From positions 9,203 to 73,202 of the forward strand of contig JAEWGI010000064.1 of assembly GCA_023388355.1 (NCBI GenBank): a DNA stretch of 64,000 nucleotides. The letters are read 5' to 3'. The number at the start of each line of letters is the position of its first letter. Positions within the stretch are counted from its first letter, which is position 1. The DNA is from Pseudomonadota bacterium (GTDB lineage Bacteria > Pseudomonadota > Gammaproteobacteria > Xanthomonadales > Xanthomonadaceae). A program made the translations under genes and the position numbers. Under the pieces are notes generated by a model. That model saw only the letters and a program-made list of their open reading frames with translations. It was not told where the DNA came from and made no database searches. Below are positions 19,029 through 27,891 of this stretch, in pieces.

Positions 19029-19347
19029 AAGGAGCCCTCCCTTGAAGGGGAGGGAGAAAAAGCGGCGTCGAGCCCTCCCCTTCAAGGGGAGGGTTGGGTG
19101 GGGATGGTGTGGATCGACGGAATCCTTCCAGCTCCTGCCTGCCTGCACTGGACACCATCCCCACCCCGGCCCTCCCCTTGAAGGGGAGGGAGAAAAGCGG
19201 CGACGAGCCCTCCCCTTCAAGGGGAGGGTTGGGTGGGGATGGTGTGGATCGACGGAATCCTTCCCGCGCCTGCCTGCACTGGACACCATCCCCACCCCGG
19301 CCCTCCCCTTGAAGGGGAGGGAGAAAGCAGCGGCGCTGGTCCTGGAA
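19029..19347. repeat. Tandem 135-bp palindromic element
   Basis: Each unit is a large inverted repeat. Its arms are a CCCTCCCCTT/AAGGGGAGGG hairpin plus TTGGGTGGGGATGGTGT, and the loop of about 40 bp contains a GGATCGACGGAATCC word. Unit 1 begins at 19073 and unit 2 at 19208, nearly identical, with unit 2 four bases shorter. A partial arm precedes them at 19032-19053. No gene is seen between the M23 remnant and the YiiX-like gene. Confidence 0.85.
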
Positions 19348-20316
19348 TCAGGCGTCCGACGGCCGCTCCATCAGCCGCCCCAGCCGGGTCAGGCTGGGCG
19401 AGATGGCCAGGTCCTGCGGCGAGACCAGGCGCGGGTTCGGGTCGGGCACCACGGTGTCGTCGCCGTCCATGTGCACCATCAGGCCGTCCTGGCTCCCCGC
19501 GGCCAGCAGGCCGGCGCGCCCGAGCACCGCCTGGCGGGCGCGCTCCAGTTCCTCGTCGCTGACCTGGGCCACTGCGTCGAGATCCTCGTGCAGCGCATGC
19601 AGCTCGCCGCTTCGCAGCGTGTTCAGGCGCGTCCGCGCCGGCTGCAGGCTCTCGCGGCCCTGGGGATGCAGCAGCGGCCAGATCTCGTCGAACAGCGCCT
19701 TCCAGTCGATGTCGGGGAACGGCGCGTCGCCGCGCTCGCCGACCACGATCACCGGCGCGAGGCGTCCGGCCGGGACAGCCGCGCATTGCGCATAGGCGCG
19801 GTAGACCACCTCGCTGCAGACCATGCGGTCGGTGCTGTCGGGCAGCGCGTGGTCGAGCGCGACCCTTGCCAGCAGCCGGCCCCAGGGATGCACCGGCCAC
19901 TTGCCGCGCACCGCCATGATCGCGCCAAACAGGGCGAGCTGGTCGACCGGATACGGAATGCCGAGCATGCTCACTGCCTTGGCCAGGATTGCGGCGCTGT
20001 CCGCCGGGTCCAGGGCCGACCCACCCTGCCCTTCCATCCGCACCGCGTCGATGAAGCGGTGGTTGGCCTGCTCGGTCAGCCGGGTCGCGATTGAATAGCG
20101 GCGCACGCCTGCGGTGGCCGCCTCGATCAGGTCGCCGCTATCGGCCACGATCGCCGCATGGCTGTAGATGCTGTCGCTGGCCCAGGCGATCAGCTCGGAC
20201 AATGGCCCTTCGCCCATCATCAGCAGCACGTCGCCGGTGCGCAGTTCGTTGGCTGGAAACAGCTGCGTGGCTGCCGGTTCGGCTTGCATGTCCATGGCGC
20301 GGGTTCCTTGTGTCAT
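19348..20316 (-). CDS. YiiX/YebB-like permuted NlpC/P60 (papain-like) hydrolase
   Basis: A 322-residue protein. ATG 20316 overlaps the stop of the diguanylate cyclase gene upstream (ATGA). The N-terminal part has GDVLLMMGEGPLSELIAWAS and then SHAAIVADSGDLIEA (catalytic-type His). The candidate nucleophile cysteine comes later in MVCSEVVYRAY, the circularly permuted order of YiiX/YaeF enzymes. No signal peptide is seen. By family these act on amide or lipid-linked bonds; the substrate is unknown. Coupling to a c-di-GMP synthase suggests a shared envelope or biofilm role, by inference only. Confidence 0.8.
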   Translation of the reverse strand: MTQGTRAMDMQAEPAATQLFPANELRTGDVLLMMGEGPLSELIAWASDSIYSHAAIVADSGDLIEAATAGVRRYSIATRLTEQANHRFIDAVRMEGQGGSALDPADSAAILAKAVSMLGIPYPVDQLALFGAIMAVRGKWPVHPWGRLLARVALDHALPDSTDRMVCSEVVYRAYAQCAAVPAGRLAPVIVVGERGDAPFPDIDWKALFDEIWPLLHPQGRESLQPARTRLNTLRSGELHALHEDLDAVAQVSDEELERARQAVLGRAGLLAAGSQDGLMVHMDGDDTVVPDPNPRLVSPQDLAISPSLTRLGRLMERPSDA

Positions 20317-22001
20317 GCGGTCCAGAGACCGTCGGGTGGGGACGCGGCCGTGGCGCGGTCGCGCCCGGCCGCCTTGCTGGCGTACAGCGCGGTGTCCGCG
20401 CGCTCGAACAGGCTCGACATCGACTCGCCCGGCATCAGCTGGGCCACGCCGATGCTCAGCGAAGCGGCGACGCTGGCGTCGGCCATCGACAGCTGGCGGC
20501 AGTTCACCGACACGCGCATGCGCTCGGCGATCCGCAGTGCGGATTCCGCGTCGTGCCCGGGCAGCAGCACGAGAAACTCGTCGCCGCCGTAGCGGCCAAG
20601 CGCATCGCTGCGGCGCAGCTGGTTGCGCAGCCGCCACGACACGATGCGCAGGCACTGGTCGCCGATGCTGTGGCCGTGGCGGTCGTTGATCTCCTTGAAA
20701 TTGTCGACGTCGACGAAGGCGATCGACAGCGCCTCCGAGCGCGCACGCGCGCCCTCGACTTCCTTGAACAGGCGCTCCTCGATGCCGTGCCGGTTCATGA
20801 TCTTGGTCACCGGATCGATTGTGGCCTGGCGACTGGCGTTGTCGCGGTCGCGGCGCAGCTGCAGCAGCTTGTCCGACAGGCCCAGGGTCAGCAGCAGGCT
20901 GGCGAGTACGAAGCTGCCGGCCAGGCCCTGTCCCATCCAGGTCGGCCCGACCCACAGGCCCATCTGCTGTGCTGCGGCCATGCCGCAGAACAGGATCAGC
21001 GCGCTCCACGACACCAGCACTACCCGCGCCGCACGGTCGCCTCGCAGCGACAGCACGCTGCTGGCGAGCAGCAGCACCACGGCCGAGTACAGCAGCGCGA
21101 AGTTGCCAGTCCACAGGAGCACGGGCCAGGTGGCGACGAACGAGAGCGCACCCGTTACCGCGGCAAGCAGGCTTCCGATCTGCAGCAGCCGGTCGAATAC
21201 CGGCGCCCTGTGCCTCAGGCCCAGATAAGCGGCCTGGAACAGGTTGCTGAACACAATGCCCATGCAGCCGAACACGCGATTTGCGCGCGGTCCGCTGCCG
21301 AAGTGGCTGTCCACGCCCGGAATCCAGCGCAGGTCGCCGCCGCTCGCCGCGAGGTAGCCGATCGCGCACACCAGCATGGCACTGAAGTACACATAGCTGC
21401 GCTCGCCGGTGCCGCTCCAGAATCCCAGACCCAGGATGGCGAGCACTGTCAGGCTCGTGAACACCAGGCTACGCCAGGCGACGAAGACCAGGTCCTCGCG
21501 ATGGACCTGATCAAGCGGCTCCACCGAGATCGGCGAGACCGTGTTCGAGCGCCGTTCCACGCGCAGCCACATCGCCTCGCCGACCCGGATCCCCGCGGGC
21601 AGGTCGATCACCAGCGCGCGGTGGGAGTAGCGGTCATCGGCGTGTTCGCCATAGAGCGAGTGACGCGTAGGTGCGGTGGCTCCGGGTGCCCAGGCTTCGA
21701 TCCGATAGAGGGACGGCGTGCGGATCACCAGCTGCGGCGCATCGGCCGCGTCGACGGCCGCGCTGGCCTCGATCCGCCACCACTGCACCTGGCGCGTGCT
21801 CTGCTGGATGTAGGGCCTGTCCCGGGGCGGCAGCAGCCGGTGGTCGTGGCGCCCGGCCAGCACCTCGGCGGCCGGCGGATCGTCGCGCAGCTCGCGCACG
21901 GTCAGCTCCGCCGCTGTCGCGTTCGCGAGCAGCGGACACAAGAGCAGCAGCAGGCACACCAGCCAGCCGCACCTCTCCCCACAATGCCATGGATCCCCCA
22001 T
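20313..22001 (-). CDS. Membrane diguanylate cyclase (7TMR-DISMED2 / 7TM / GGDEF)
   Basis: Makes c-di-GMP from two GTP. The 562-residue product has a signal peptide (1-30) and a periplasmic 7TMR-DISMED2 domain (about 35-165, QSTRQVQWWRIEASAAVDAA). Seven transmembrane helices follow (about 175-370), then a GGDEF domain (about 385-550) with an intact RYGGDEF active site. RRSD five residues before GGDEF is an I-site, so product inhibition is expected. The periplasmic domain probably senses a carbohydrate-like or envelope ligand. It is co-translated with the YiiX-like hydrolase. Confidence 0.92.
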   Translation of the reverse strand: MGDPWHCGERCGWLVCLLLLLCPLLANATAAELTVRELRDDPPAAEVLAGRHDHRLLPPRDRPYIQQSTRQVQWWRIEASAAVDAADAPQLVIRTPSLYRIEAWAPGATAPTRHSLYGEHADDRYSHRALVIDLPAGIRVGEAMWLRVERRSNTVSPISVEPLDQVHREDLVFVAWRSLVFTSLTVLAILGLGFWSGTGERSYVYFSAMLVCAIGYLAASGGDLRWIPGVDSHFGSGPRANRVFGCMGIVFSNLFQAAYLGLRHRAPVFDRLLQIGSLLAAVTGALSFVATWPVLLWTGNFALLYSAVVLLLASSVLSLRGDRAARVVLVSWSALILFCGMAAAQQMGLWVGPTWMGQGLAGSFVLASLLLTLGLSDKLLQLRRDRDNASRQATIDPVTKIMNRHGIEERLFKEVEGARARSEALSIAFVDVDNFKEINDRHGHSIGDQCLRIVSWRLRNQLRRSDALGRYGGDEFLVLLPGHDAESALRIAERMRVSVNCRQLSMADASVAASLSIGVAQLMPGESMSSLFERADTALYASKAAGRDRATAASPPDGLWTA

Positions 22002-22048
22002 ACCGCGATCCTAAACGATCGCAATCCCTCCGGGGCGGACTACCGAAT

Positions 22049-22966
22049 TCAGCGGGCTGAACTCACCCTCGCCACCGCATCGTGCGCGTGCAGGCTTTCG
22101 AAATGCGACACGGTGGCGTCGAAGCGCGCGATCCGCGCGTCATCGGCCAGCGCTGCCGCCACCCGGCGCGCGGCGTCCTCGCAGAACATCAGGTTGGCGG
22201 CGTTGAGCGCGGCGAAGGCCTGCTCGTCCTCGCGCTTGACCGCGGTCTGCACCGGCGTGCCCAGGGCCTGTTCGATCGCGTCGACCAGTTCGGCCAGCGG
22301 CGGCAGGTCGAAGGCCGGACGCAGGCGCAGGCGGATGTCGGCGCGGCTGCGCTGCGCGTGCGGGGTTGCCGCCAGGCCGCGCGGCGAGGCCAGCCAGTCG
22401 ACGACCGCTTCGGTCGAGGCCGGCGGGGCGGCCTCGAAGTCCCCGGCGAACCGCTGCGCGTTGAGCTGCCGCGACAGCGCGGCCGAGGCCGGGCAGGTGC
22501 TCGAGTACTCGACCGAGAAGGCCAGGTCCAGGGCCAGCTCCCCGTCGCCGAGTTCGGCCACCAGTTCCACCGGATAGGTCTTCCAGCCGCTGTGGCCGCT
22601 GGCCAGCGCCGGGCGCCGCAGCAGGTGCCCGTAGCGGATGGTCAGGCGCGCGCGCGAGGACAGGCCCTGCTGCGAATCGATGCAGTCCTGCAGCACCCGG
22701 CGCAGCATCGCCTGACCCGGCAGCTCGCTGGCCAGGGCGTCCTGCAGGCGCAGGTACAGGCGCGACATGTGGATGCCCCGGGCCTCGGCGCTGCGCAGGT
22801 CCACGGCAACGTCGACCGAGGCCGGCACCAGGACGGCAGCGCCGCCCTCCCCTGCGATGTGCAGCGGCAGGGCGATCCGGTCCATGCCGACCCAGTCGAG
22901 CGGGCGCGCGGCGCGGGCCGCGTCGCCGGCGACGTCGGGCAGGTTGCGGGCAGGGATCTGGGTCAC
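22049..22966 (-). CDS. folE2: GTP cyclohydrolase FolE2 (type IB)
   Basis: Converts GTP to dihydroneopterin triphosphate at the head of folate and pterin synthesis. The 305-residue product starts at GTG 22966 (VTQIPARNLPDVAGDAARAA). It has GIHMSRLYLRLQ and the SVEYSSTCPASAALSRQL segment with the family cysteine. NLMFCEDAARRVA near the C-terminus is also characteristic. FolE2 often replaces zinc-dependent FolE and is under Zur control in other bacteria, but no Zur-type palindrome is visible upstream. Confidence 0.93.
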   Translation of the reverse strand: MTQIPARNLPDVAGDAARAARPLDWVGMDRIALPLHIAGEGGAAVLVPASVDVAVDLRSAEARGIHMSRLYLRLQDALASELPGQAMLRRVLQDCIDSQQGLSSRARLTIRYGHLLRRPALASGHSGWKTYPVELVAELGDGELALDLAFSVEYSSTCPASAALSRQLNAQRFAGDFEAAPPASTEAVVDWLASPRGLAATPHAQRSRADIRLRLRPAFDLPPLAELVDAIEQALGTPVQTAVKREDEQAFAALNAANLMFCEDAARRVAAALADDARIARFDATVSHFESLHAHDAVARVSSAR

Positions 22967-23043
22967 TCGGATATCCGGACAGCGTGGAAACGCGACAGTT
23001 TAACGGCCGCGGGTGGAACGCCGGCGCAACGCTGCGTTGTCGG

Positions 23044-23712
23044 CTAGCGGCGGCGGGCGGCGCGCCAGCCGGCCAGCAGCAGGCGCGGCCCCAGCGCGGG
23101 CGACGCGGCGTCGCCGTCCCCGCGTCCGCGCACGCGCCGGTCAAGGGCGGTGCCGTGCAGGCGCCGCGGCAGGCTGAGGCCGGGGGCTGCGACGGTGGCG
23201 GCCTCCGGCGGCGGACCGCCCTGGACCAGGGCGCGTTCGCGCCGCAGGTCGTCGATCACTGCAGCCAGCGCCGGCGCCTCGGTGCCGCCTTCATCGAACA
23301 GCGCCGCCTCGCAGGCCAGCAGCGCGCCGGCGAACTGCTCCAGGGCTCGAGTGTCTTCGTCGGCCGAGGCCGGCGCTCGGGTGGTCGGAAGCGCCGTCAG
23401 CGAGCGTCCAAGCGCGTCCCAGGGCGCGGCCAGCCGCTGCAGGGCCGCGCCCAGCGGATGCCGCCGCGCGCCCCGGCTCCAGCCCAGCAGCTCGTCCTGC
23501 CACCAGGCCAGCTTGGCCAGGCCCGGTGCAGGCTCCCTGCCCGCCCAGGCCGCATCGCCCAGCTCCTGCAGCAGGGTGAACCAGGCCGCGACCGTATCGC
23601 GCCGCGACGCCGGGACGAACACCGCCAGCAGCTCCCATTCCGGCCAGCGCGCGCGCCATTTGCCCAGGAAGCTGTCGAGGGAGTCCGCGCTGTCCAACAC
23701 CGTATCGCCCAT
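23044..23712 (-). CDS. Squalene/phytoene synthase-like protein, probably non-catalytic
   Basis: A 222-residue protein starting MGDTVLDSADSLDSFLGKWR. The segment GLAKLAWWQDELLGWSRGAR followed by RHPLGAAL resembles the R/KLxWWRDEL...HPxxxAL signature of squalene/phytoene synthase-like proteins (NDUFAF6-type). The aspartate-rich DxxxD motifs needed for prenyl diphosphate chemistry are absent and the protein is short. It sits at the head of a gph-ubiG-mtaD minus-strand cluster, with REP sequences just upstream of its neighbour. Its function is unknown. Confidence 0.75.
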   Translation of the reverse strand: MGDTVLDSADSLDSFLGKWRARWPEWELLAVFVPASRRDTVAAWFTLLQELGDAAWAGREPAPGLAKLAWWQDELLGWSRGARRHPLGAALQRLAAPWDALGRSLTALPTTRAPASADEDTRALEQFAGALLACEAALFDEGGTEAPALAAVIDDLRRERALVQGGPPPEAATVAAPGLSLPRRLHGTALDRRVRGRGDGDAASPALGPRLLLAGWRAARRR

Positions 23713-23749
23713 TGCCCTGCCGATCGCCCTTCGCCGTGAGCCGCCTATT

Positions 23750-23893
23750 GTAGGAGCGGCTTCAGCCGCGAACCCGCGCCCGTTGGCATTGCGCGGATCG
23801 GGCTGGCGTCAGGCTGGTGTCAGGCGCGAGTCCGGTGCGAGGGGGCGGTTTCGCGGCGTCGGATGTTCCGTTCGCGGCTGAAGCCGCTCCTAC
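23750..23893. repeat. Inverted REP pair
   Basis: Two 24-bp copies (23750-23773 and 23870-23893) of the REP word with core AGGAGCGGCTTCAGCCGCGA face each other across about 96 bp. Each is itself an imperfect hairpin (GCGGCT/AGCCGC). The right copy overlaps the last codons and TAG stop of the HAD phosphatase gene. These are the family-wide extragenic REPs usually moved by RAYT transposases. Confidence 0.9.
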
Positions 23894-24618
23894 AGTGGAG
23901 CATCGGGCGGTGGCGCATCCGGCGGGATGCAGGGCCAGGCGGCCGGGTCGAGCAGCTGCTCCGGCGCGCGGATCATGACATCGCCCTGCCATGCCGCGGG
24001 GTCGTCGTCGTCCAGGCGATAGCCCCAGAGGGCCACCACCGAGGGCATGCCGGCGGCGCGGGCGGCGTCGATGTCGCGGCGGTCGTCGCCGACGTAGGTG
24101 CAGTCCGCGGCGGCGATGCCGATCGCCTCCGCCGCGTGCAGCAGCGGCAGCGGGTGCGGCTTGCGCTCGGCCAGGCTGTCGCCGCCGACCAGCACGCCGC
24201 AGCGCGTGGCCCAGCCCAGGCCCGGGAGCAGGTCGCGGGCGAGCGCATACGGCTTGTTGGTCACGACGCCCCAGCGCACGCCATCGCCTTCGAGCGCGTC
24301 CAGCAGCGGCCCGACGCCCGGGAACGGCGCGCCGTGGCGGCCCAGCTCCTCCCGGTAGAGGGCAAGGAATTCCGGCACCAGTTCCGGCACCTGCTCCGGC
24401 GGCACGTCGGGAAAGGCCGCAGCGGCCATCGCCCGCGCCCCGCGCGAGACGTGCGGCCGCAGCGCCGCCAGCACCATCGGCGCCTTGCCCCGCGCCGCGC
24501 GCATCCGGTTGACCGTCGCCAGCATGTCCGGCGCACTGTCGAGCAGGGTGCCGTCGAGATCGAACAGCACCCCGCGCGGAAAGCGTGCGCGGGGCAGGTG
24601 CGCGCCGGGAAGATTCAT
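23890..24618 (-). CDS. HAD family phosphatase (Gph/MupP-like)
   Basis: A 242-residue HAD hydrolase with motif I FDLDGTLLDSAPD (nucleophile and acid Asp), motif II VVTNKP, motif III Lys in ERKPHP and motif IV VGDDRRD. The cap between motifs I and II is helical, as in phosphoglycolate phosphatase. It lies immediately downstream of ubiG. The same neighbourhood in Pseudomonas holds MupP, the N-acetylmuramate-6-phosphate phosphatase of cell-wall recycling, so both Gph and MupP roles are possible. The stop codon lies inside a REP sequence. Confidence 0.9.
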   Translation of the reverse strand: MNLPGAHLPRARFPRGVLFDLDGTLLDSAPDMLATVNRMRAARGKAPMVLAALRPHVSRGARAMAAAAFPDVPPEQVPELVPEFLALYREELGRHGAPFPGVGPLLDALEGDGVRWGVVTNKPYALARDLLPGLGWATRCGVLVGGDSLAERKPHPLPLLHAAEAIGIAAADCTYVGDDRRDIDAARAAGMPSVVALWGYRLDDDDPAAWQGDVMIRAPEQLLDPAAWPCIPPDAPPPDAPL

Positions 24619-24687
24619 GCCGCGCCGGACCCGCGAGGGCGGGAGATGGGGTCTGGCCGGCGGGCGATGTCGATACGGAACCGCCGG

Positions 24688-24709
24688 TCGCGGCTGAAGC
24701 CGCTCCTAC
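24688..24709. repeat. Single REP sequence
   Basis: One copy of the REP word (TCGCGGCTGAAGCCGCTCC core) lies in the spacer between ubiG and the HAD phosphatase gene. The rest of that spacer (24619-24862) is low-complexity CCCGAATCCC/CCCCAATCCCC-type sequence with no gene; part of it encodes the last residues of UbiG. Confidence 0.8.
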
Positions 24710-24862
24710 GGGAGTGGGATGCGCAAGGCCACGGCGCCGCGGATGGCGCCGCAGCGCGCCCGCCGACCAATCCCGCCCGACCATCCATCACGAATCACCC
24801 GTCCCGTCCCGGAATCCCGAATCCCTGCTTTCAACGGACGAATGCCCGGTCATCCCCAACCC

Positions 24863-25594
24863 CTAATCCCCAATCCCCGCCTTCACAGCACACGCCAGGT
24901 AATTGACGTCCGTGCGCGACCCGATCCGCGCCGCATTCCGCCACGGCTCGTAGATCAGCCCGCTCACGTCCTCCAGCTCCAGCCCGGCTTCGCGCAGCCA
25001 CGCGCCCAGCTCGGACGGGCGGATGAACTCGCTGTAGCGATGGGTGCCGGTCGGCAGCAGGCGCGCGATGTACTCGGCGCCGACGATGGCCAGCGCGAAC
25101 GCGGCCGGGGTGCGGTTGAGGGTGGAAACGAACACGCGCCCGCCCGGCTTCAGTGCGCGGGCGCAGGCGTGCAGGATCGCAGCCGGGTCCGGCACGTGTT
25201 CGAGCATCTCCATGCACGTCACCGCGTCGAAGGTTCCGGGCTCCGCATCGGCCAGCGCCTCCACCGACTGCACCCGGTAGTCGACCTGCGCGCCGGTTTC
25301 CAGGCCATGCAGGCGCGCCACCTTCACCAGCTCCGGCGCCAGGTCGATCGCGACCACGTCCGCGCCGGCCCTGGCCAGGGCCTCGCTCAGCAGGCCGCCG
25401 CCGCAGCCCACGTCGAGCACCCGCGCCCCGCGCAGCGGTACCCGCGCCGACACGTAACCCAGGCGCGCCGGGTTGAGCGCATGCAGCGGCTTCTGCGGGC
25501 CGTCCGGATCCCACCAGCGGTTGGCCAGCGCGGCGAAGCGGTCGAGCTCTTCCTGGCGGAAGTTGGCACCGGTGGTGCCGGGGGAAGCGTTCAT
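24863..25594 (-). CDS. ubiG: Ubiquinone biosynthesis O-methyltransferase
   Basis: SAM-dependent methyltransferase doing both O-methylations in ubiquinone synthesis. 243 residues from ATG 25594 ([20 protein letters not shown]); an in-frame ATG at 25621 is an alternative. It has [19 protein letters not shown] and motif [30 protein letters not shown] and [20 protein letters not shown] complete the UbiG pattern. It lies between mtaD and the HAD phosphatase. Confidence 0.96.
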   Translation of the reverse strand: MNASPGTTGANFRQEELDRFAALANRWWDPDGPQKPLHALNPARLGYVSARVPLRGARVLDVGCGGGLLSEALARAGADVVAIDLAPELVKVARLHGLETGAQVDYRVQSVEALADAEPGTFDAVTCMEMLEHVPDPAAILHACARALKPGGRVFVSTLNRTPAAFALAIVGAEYIARLLPTGTHRYSEFIRPSELGAWLREAGLELEDVSGLIYEPWRNAARIGSRTDVNYLACAVKAGIGD

Positions 25595-25661
25595 CGACTC
25601 GGGTCCTGTGGGTCGCGCCATATTGTAGGGGCCACGCCCGCGCGACGCTGCGGGAGCGGCA

Positions 25662-27005
25662 TCAGGGCCGCGCGACGGCGGCGATGCGGTCGCGCCACTG
25701 GCGCGCGTTGGCGACGATGCGCGCCGGATCGATGTCCACCAGCACCCGCTCGCGCAGCCGCGCCCGGCCGGCGATCCAGACGTCGCTGACCTGCTGGCGG
25801 CCGGTGGCGTAGACCAGCTGCGAGATCACGTTGTGCAGTGGCTGGGTTTCGAGCGCGGAGAGGTCCACGCAGGCCAGGTCGGCCTGCTTGCCCGGTTCGA
25901 TCGAACCGACCAGGTGGTCGAAGCCGATCGCCTTCGCTCCGCCCAGGGTCGCGGCGCGCAGGGCGGTGGAGGCGTCCAGCGCCGCGGCGTTCTCGGCCAC
26001 GGCCTTGGCCAGGATCGCCGCGGTGCGGGTTTCGCCGAACATGTCCAGGTCGTTGTTGCTGGCCACGCCGTCGGTGCCGATGGCGAGCGTGACGCCCGCC
26101 CGCTCCAGCGCGCAGGCCGGGCAGAAGCCCGAGGCCAGCTTGAGGTTCGATTCGGGGCAGTGGACCACGCTCACCCCGCGCTCGGCGCACAGGTGGATCT
26201 CGGCCTCGGTGAGCTGGGTCATGTGCACCGCGATCAGGCGGTCGTTCACCAGGCCCAGCCGGTCCAGCCGCGCCAGCGGGCGCTGGCCGTGCTCGTCCAG
26301 CGACTGCGCCACCTCCTGCGCGGTCTCGTGCAGGTGCAGGTGCACCGGCAGGTCGAGCTGGTCGGCCAGCATCCGGATGCGGGCGAAATTGGCGTCGTTG
26401 ACCGTGTACGGCGCGTGCGGCGCGAACGCGGTGGCCACCAGCGGGTCGTCGCGCCACTGGTCGTGGACCGCGCCGGCCTTGTCGAAATACTCGTCGTCGC
26501 TGGCCGCCCAGGCGGTGGGGAAATCGATCACCGGCAGGCCGATGCGCGCGCGGAAGCCGTGCCTGCGGTAGGTGGCGGCCTGGACGTCGGGGAAGAAGTA
26601 GTTCTCGTTGACGCAGGTCACGCCGCCGCGCAGCAGTTCGGCGATCGCCAGGCTCACCCCGTCCTCGACGAAGCCCGGCCCCATCACCGCGCCCTCGATC
26701 GGCCAGATGTGCTGCTGCAGCCAGACCTTGAGCGGCAGGTCGTCGGCGACCCCGCGCAGCAGGGTCATCGGGTTGTGGGTGTGGGCGTTGACCAGGCCGG
26801 GAATCAGCGCCGCGTCGGGGCGCGAGACGGTTTCGCGCGGCGCATAGCGGGTTCGCGCCTCGGCGGTCGGCAGCACGGCGACGATGACGCCGTCATGCAC
26901 GGCCACGGCATGGTTTTCGAGCACCACGCCATGCGGCTCGACCGGCACGACGAAGCCGGCTTCGATCAGCAGGTCGCAGGGCTGCGGAGGGGGGATGTGT
27001 GCCAT
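25662..27005 (-). CDS. mtaD: 5-Methylthioadenosine/S-adenosylhomocysteine deaminase (TRZ/ATZ family)
   Basis: A cytosolic amidohydrolase of 447 residues, start [20 protein letters not shown]. Metal and substrate motifs are [35 protein letters not shown] and [14 protein letters not shown]. The family deaminates methylthioadenosine, S-adenosylhomocysteine or related adenosines. Its position beside ubiG, a SAM-consuming enzyme that yields S-adenosylhomocysteine, fits. Substrate preference cannot be read from the sequence. Confidence 0.92.
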   Translation of the reverse strand: MAHIPPPQPCDLLIEAGFVVPVEPHGVVLENHAVAVHDGVIVAVLPTAEARTRYAPRETVSRPDAALIPGLVNAHTHNPMTLLRGVADDLPLKVWLQQHIWPIEGAVMGPGFVEDGVSLAIAELLRGGVTCVNENYFFPDVQAATYRRHGFRARIGLPVIDFPTAWAASDDEYFDKAGAVHDQWRDDPLVATAFAPHAPYTVNDANFARIRMLADQLDLPVHLHLHETAQEVAQSLDEHGQRPLARLDRLGLVNDRLIAVHMTQLTEAEIHLCAERGVSVVHCPESNLKLASGFCPACALERAGVTLAIGTDGVASNNDLDMFGETRTAAILAKAVAENAAALDASTALRAATLGGAKAIGFDHLVGSIEPGKQADLACVDLSALETQPLHNVISQLVYATGRQQVSDVWIAGRARLRERVLVDIDPARIVANARQWRDRIAAVARP

Positions 27006-27240
27006 GCCTCATTCTGACAGGTCGCATCGGGCGGCGCGTCGACAGCCGCGGCGCATCGACGCCCCTTGTCGCCCCGCAGGACGGGGGGCGCGCCTCCATC
27101 CAGCCGTCTTCGCGAGTGCAGCGGGAGCCCGCCTTCCGCGGCCGGCAGCCTGCACGGCGGGGATCTCCCAATGCGTGGCAGTGATGTATCTGCAGGGACA
27201 GATCGAGCTCCGACGAGCGACGGCTCGATCCCCCGCCTGC

Positions 27241-27807
27241 TCACTTCACCCGGCTGACGTACTCGCCCGAGCGGGTGTCGACCTTGATGATCTCGTCCTG
27301 GCCGACGAACAGCGGCACCCGGACCACGGCGCCGGTTTCCAGGGTCGCCGGCTTGCCGCCGCCGCCGGAAGTGTCGCCGCGCACGCCGGGGTCGGTCTGG
27401 GTGATCTTGAGTTCGACGAAGTTGGGCGGGGTGACGGCGATCGGGCTGCCGTTCCACAGCGTCACCACGCAGGTTTCCTCGCCCTTGAGGTACTTCTCGG
27501 CGCCGCCCATGCCGGCCTCGTCGGCCTGCACCTGCTCGAAGCTCTCCGGGTTCATGAAATGCCAGTACTCGCCGTCGCTGTACAGGTACTGCATGTCGGT
27601 GTCGACGACGTCGGCGGCCTCGACCGAATCGGTCGACTTCATGGTGATTTCCTGCACCCGGCCGGTCTTGATCAGGCGGTAGCGCACGCGGGTGAAGGCC
27701 TGGCCCTTGCCCGGCTTGACGTAGTCGGTCTCGGTGATGATCGCCGGTTCGTTGTTGACCAGGATCTTCTGGCCGTTCTTGACGTCGTTCATGCCCAGGT
27801 TGGCCAT
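27241..27807 (-). CDS. efp: Elongation factor P
   Basis: Relieves ribosome stalling at polyproline. 188 residues with the three beta-barrel domains (KOW-like 1-64, OB 65-128, C-terminal OB). The modified lysine lies in the loop [11 protein letters not shown] (Lys 34 region), consistent with beta-lysylation. The C-terminus GEYVSRVK is typical. It is divergent from epmB, the gene for the lysine aminomutase of this modification (starts 85 bp apart). epmA is not in the window. Confidence 0.97.
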   Translation of the reverse strand: MANLGMNDVKNGQKILVNNEPAIITETDYVKPGKGQAFTRVRYRLIKTGRVQEITMKSTDSVEAADVVDTDMQYLYSDGEYWHFMNPESFEQVQADEAGMGGAEKYLKGEETCVVTLWNGSPIAVTPPNFVELKITQTDPGVRGDTSGGGGKPATLETGAVVRVPLFVGQDEIIKVDTRSGEYVSRVK

Positions 27808-27891
27808 GGGGTCTCCTGATGGGCCGCCCGCGGGCGGCTAGAATGCGGGGATTGGGTGCCGGCGCCGCCGGACCGGGAATCGCAGACCGCA

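Noticed and set aside
19029..19347. CRISPR array
   Set aside because: There are only two long repeat units, each an inverted repeat, with no short regularly spaced direct repeats and unique spacers, and no cas genes in the window.
22967..23043. Zur box upstream of folE2
   Set aside because: FolE2 is often zinc-regulated, but no GTTATAATATAAC-like palindrome is present in the gap.
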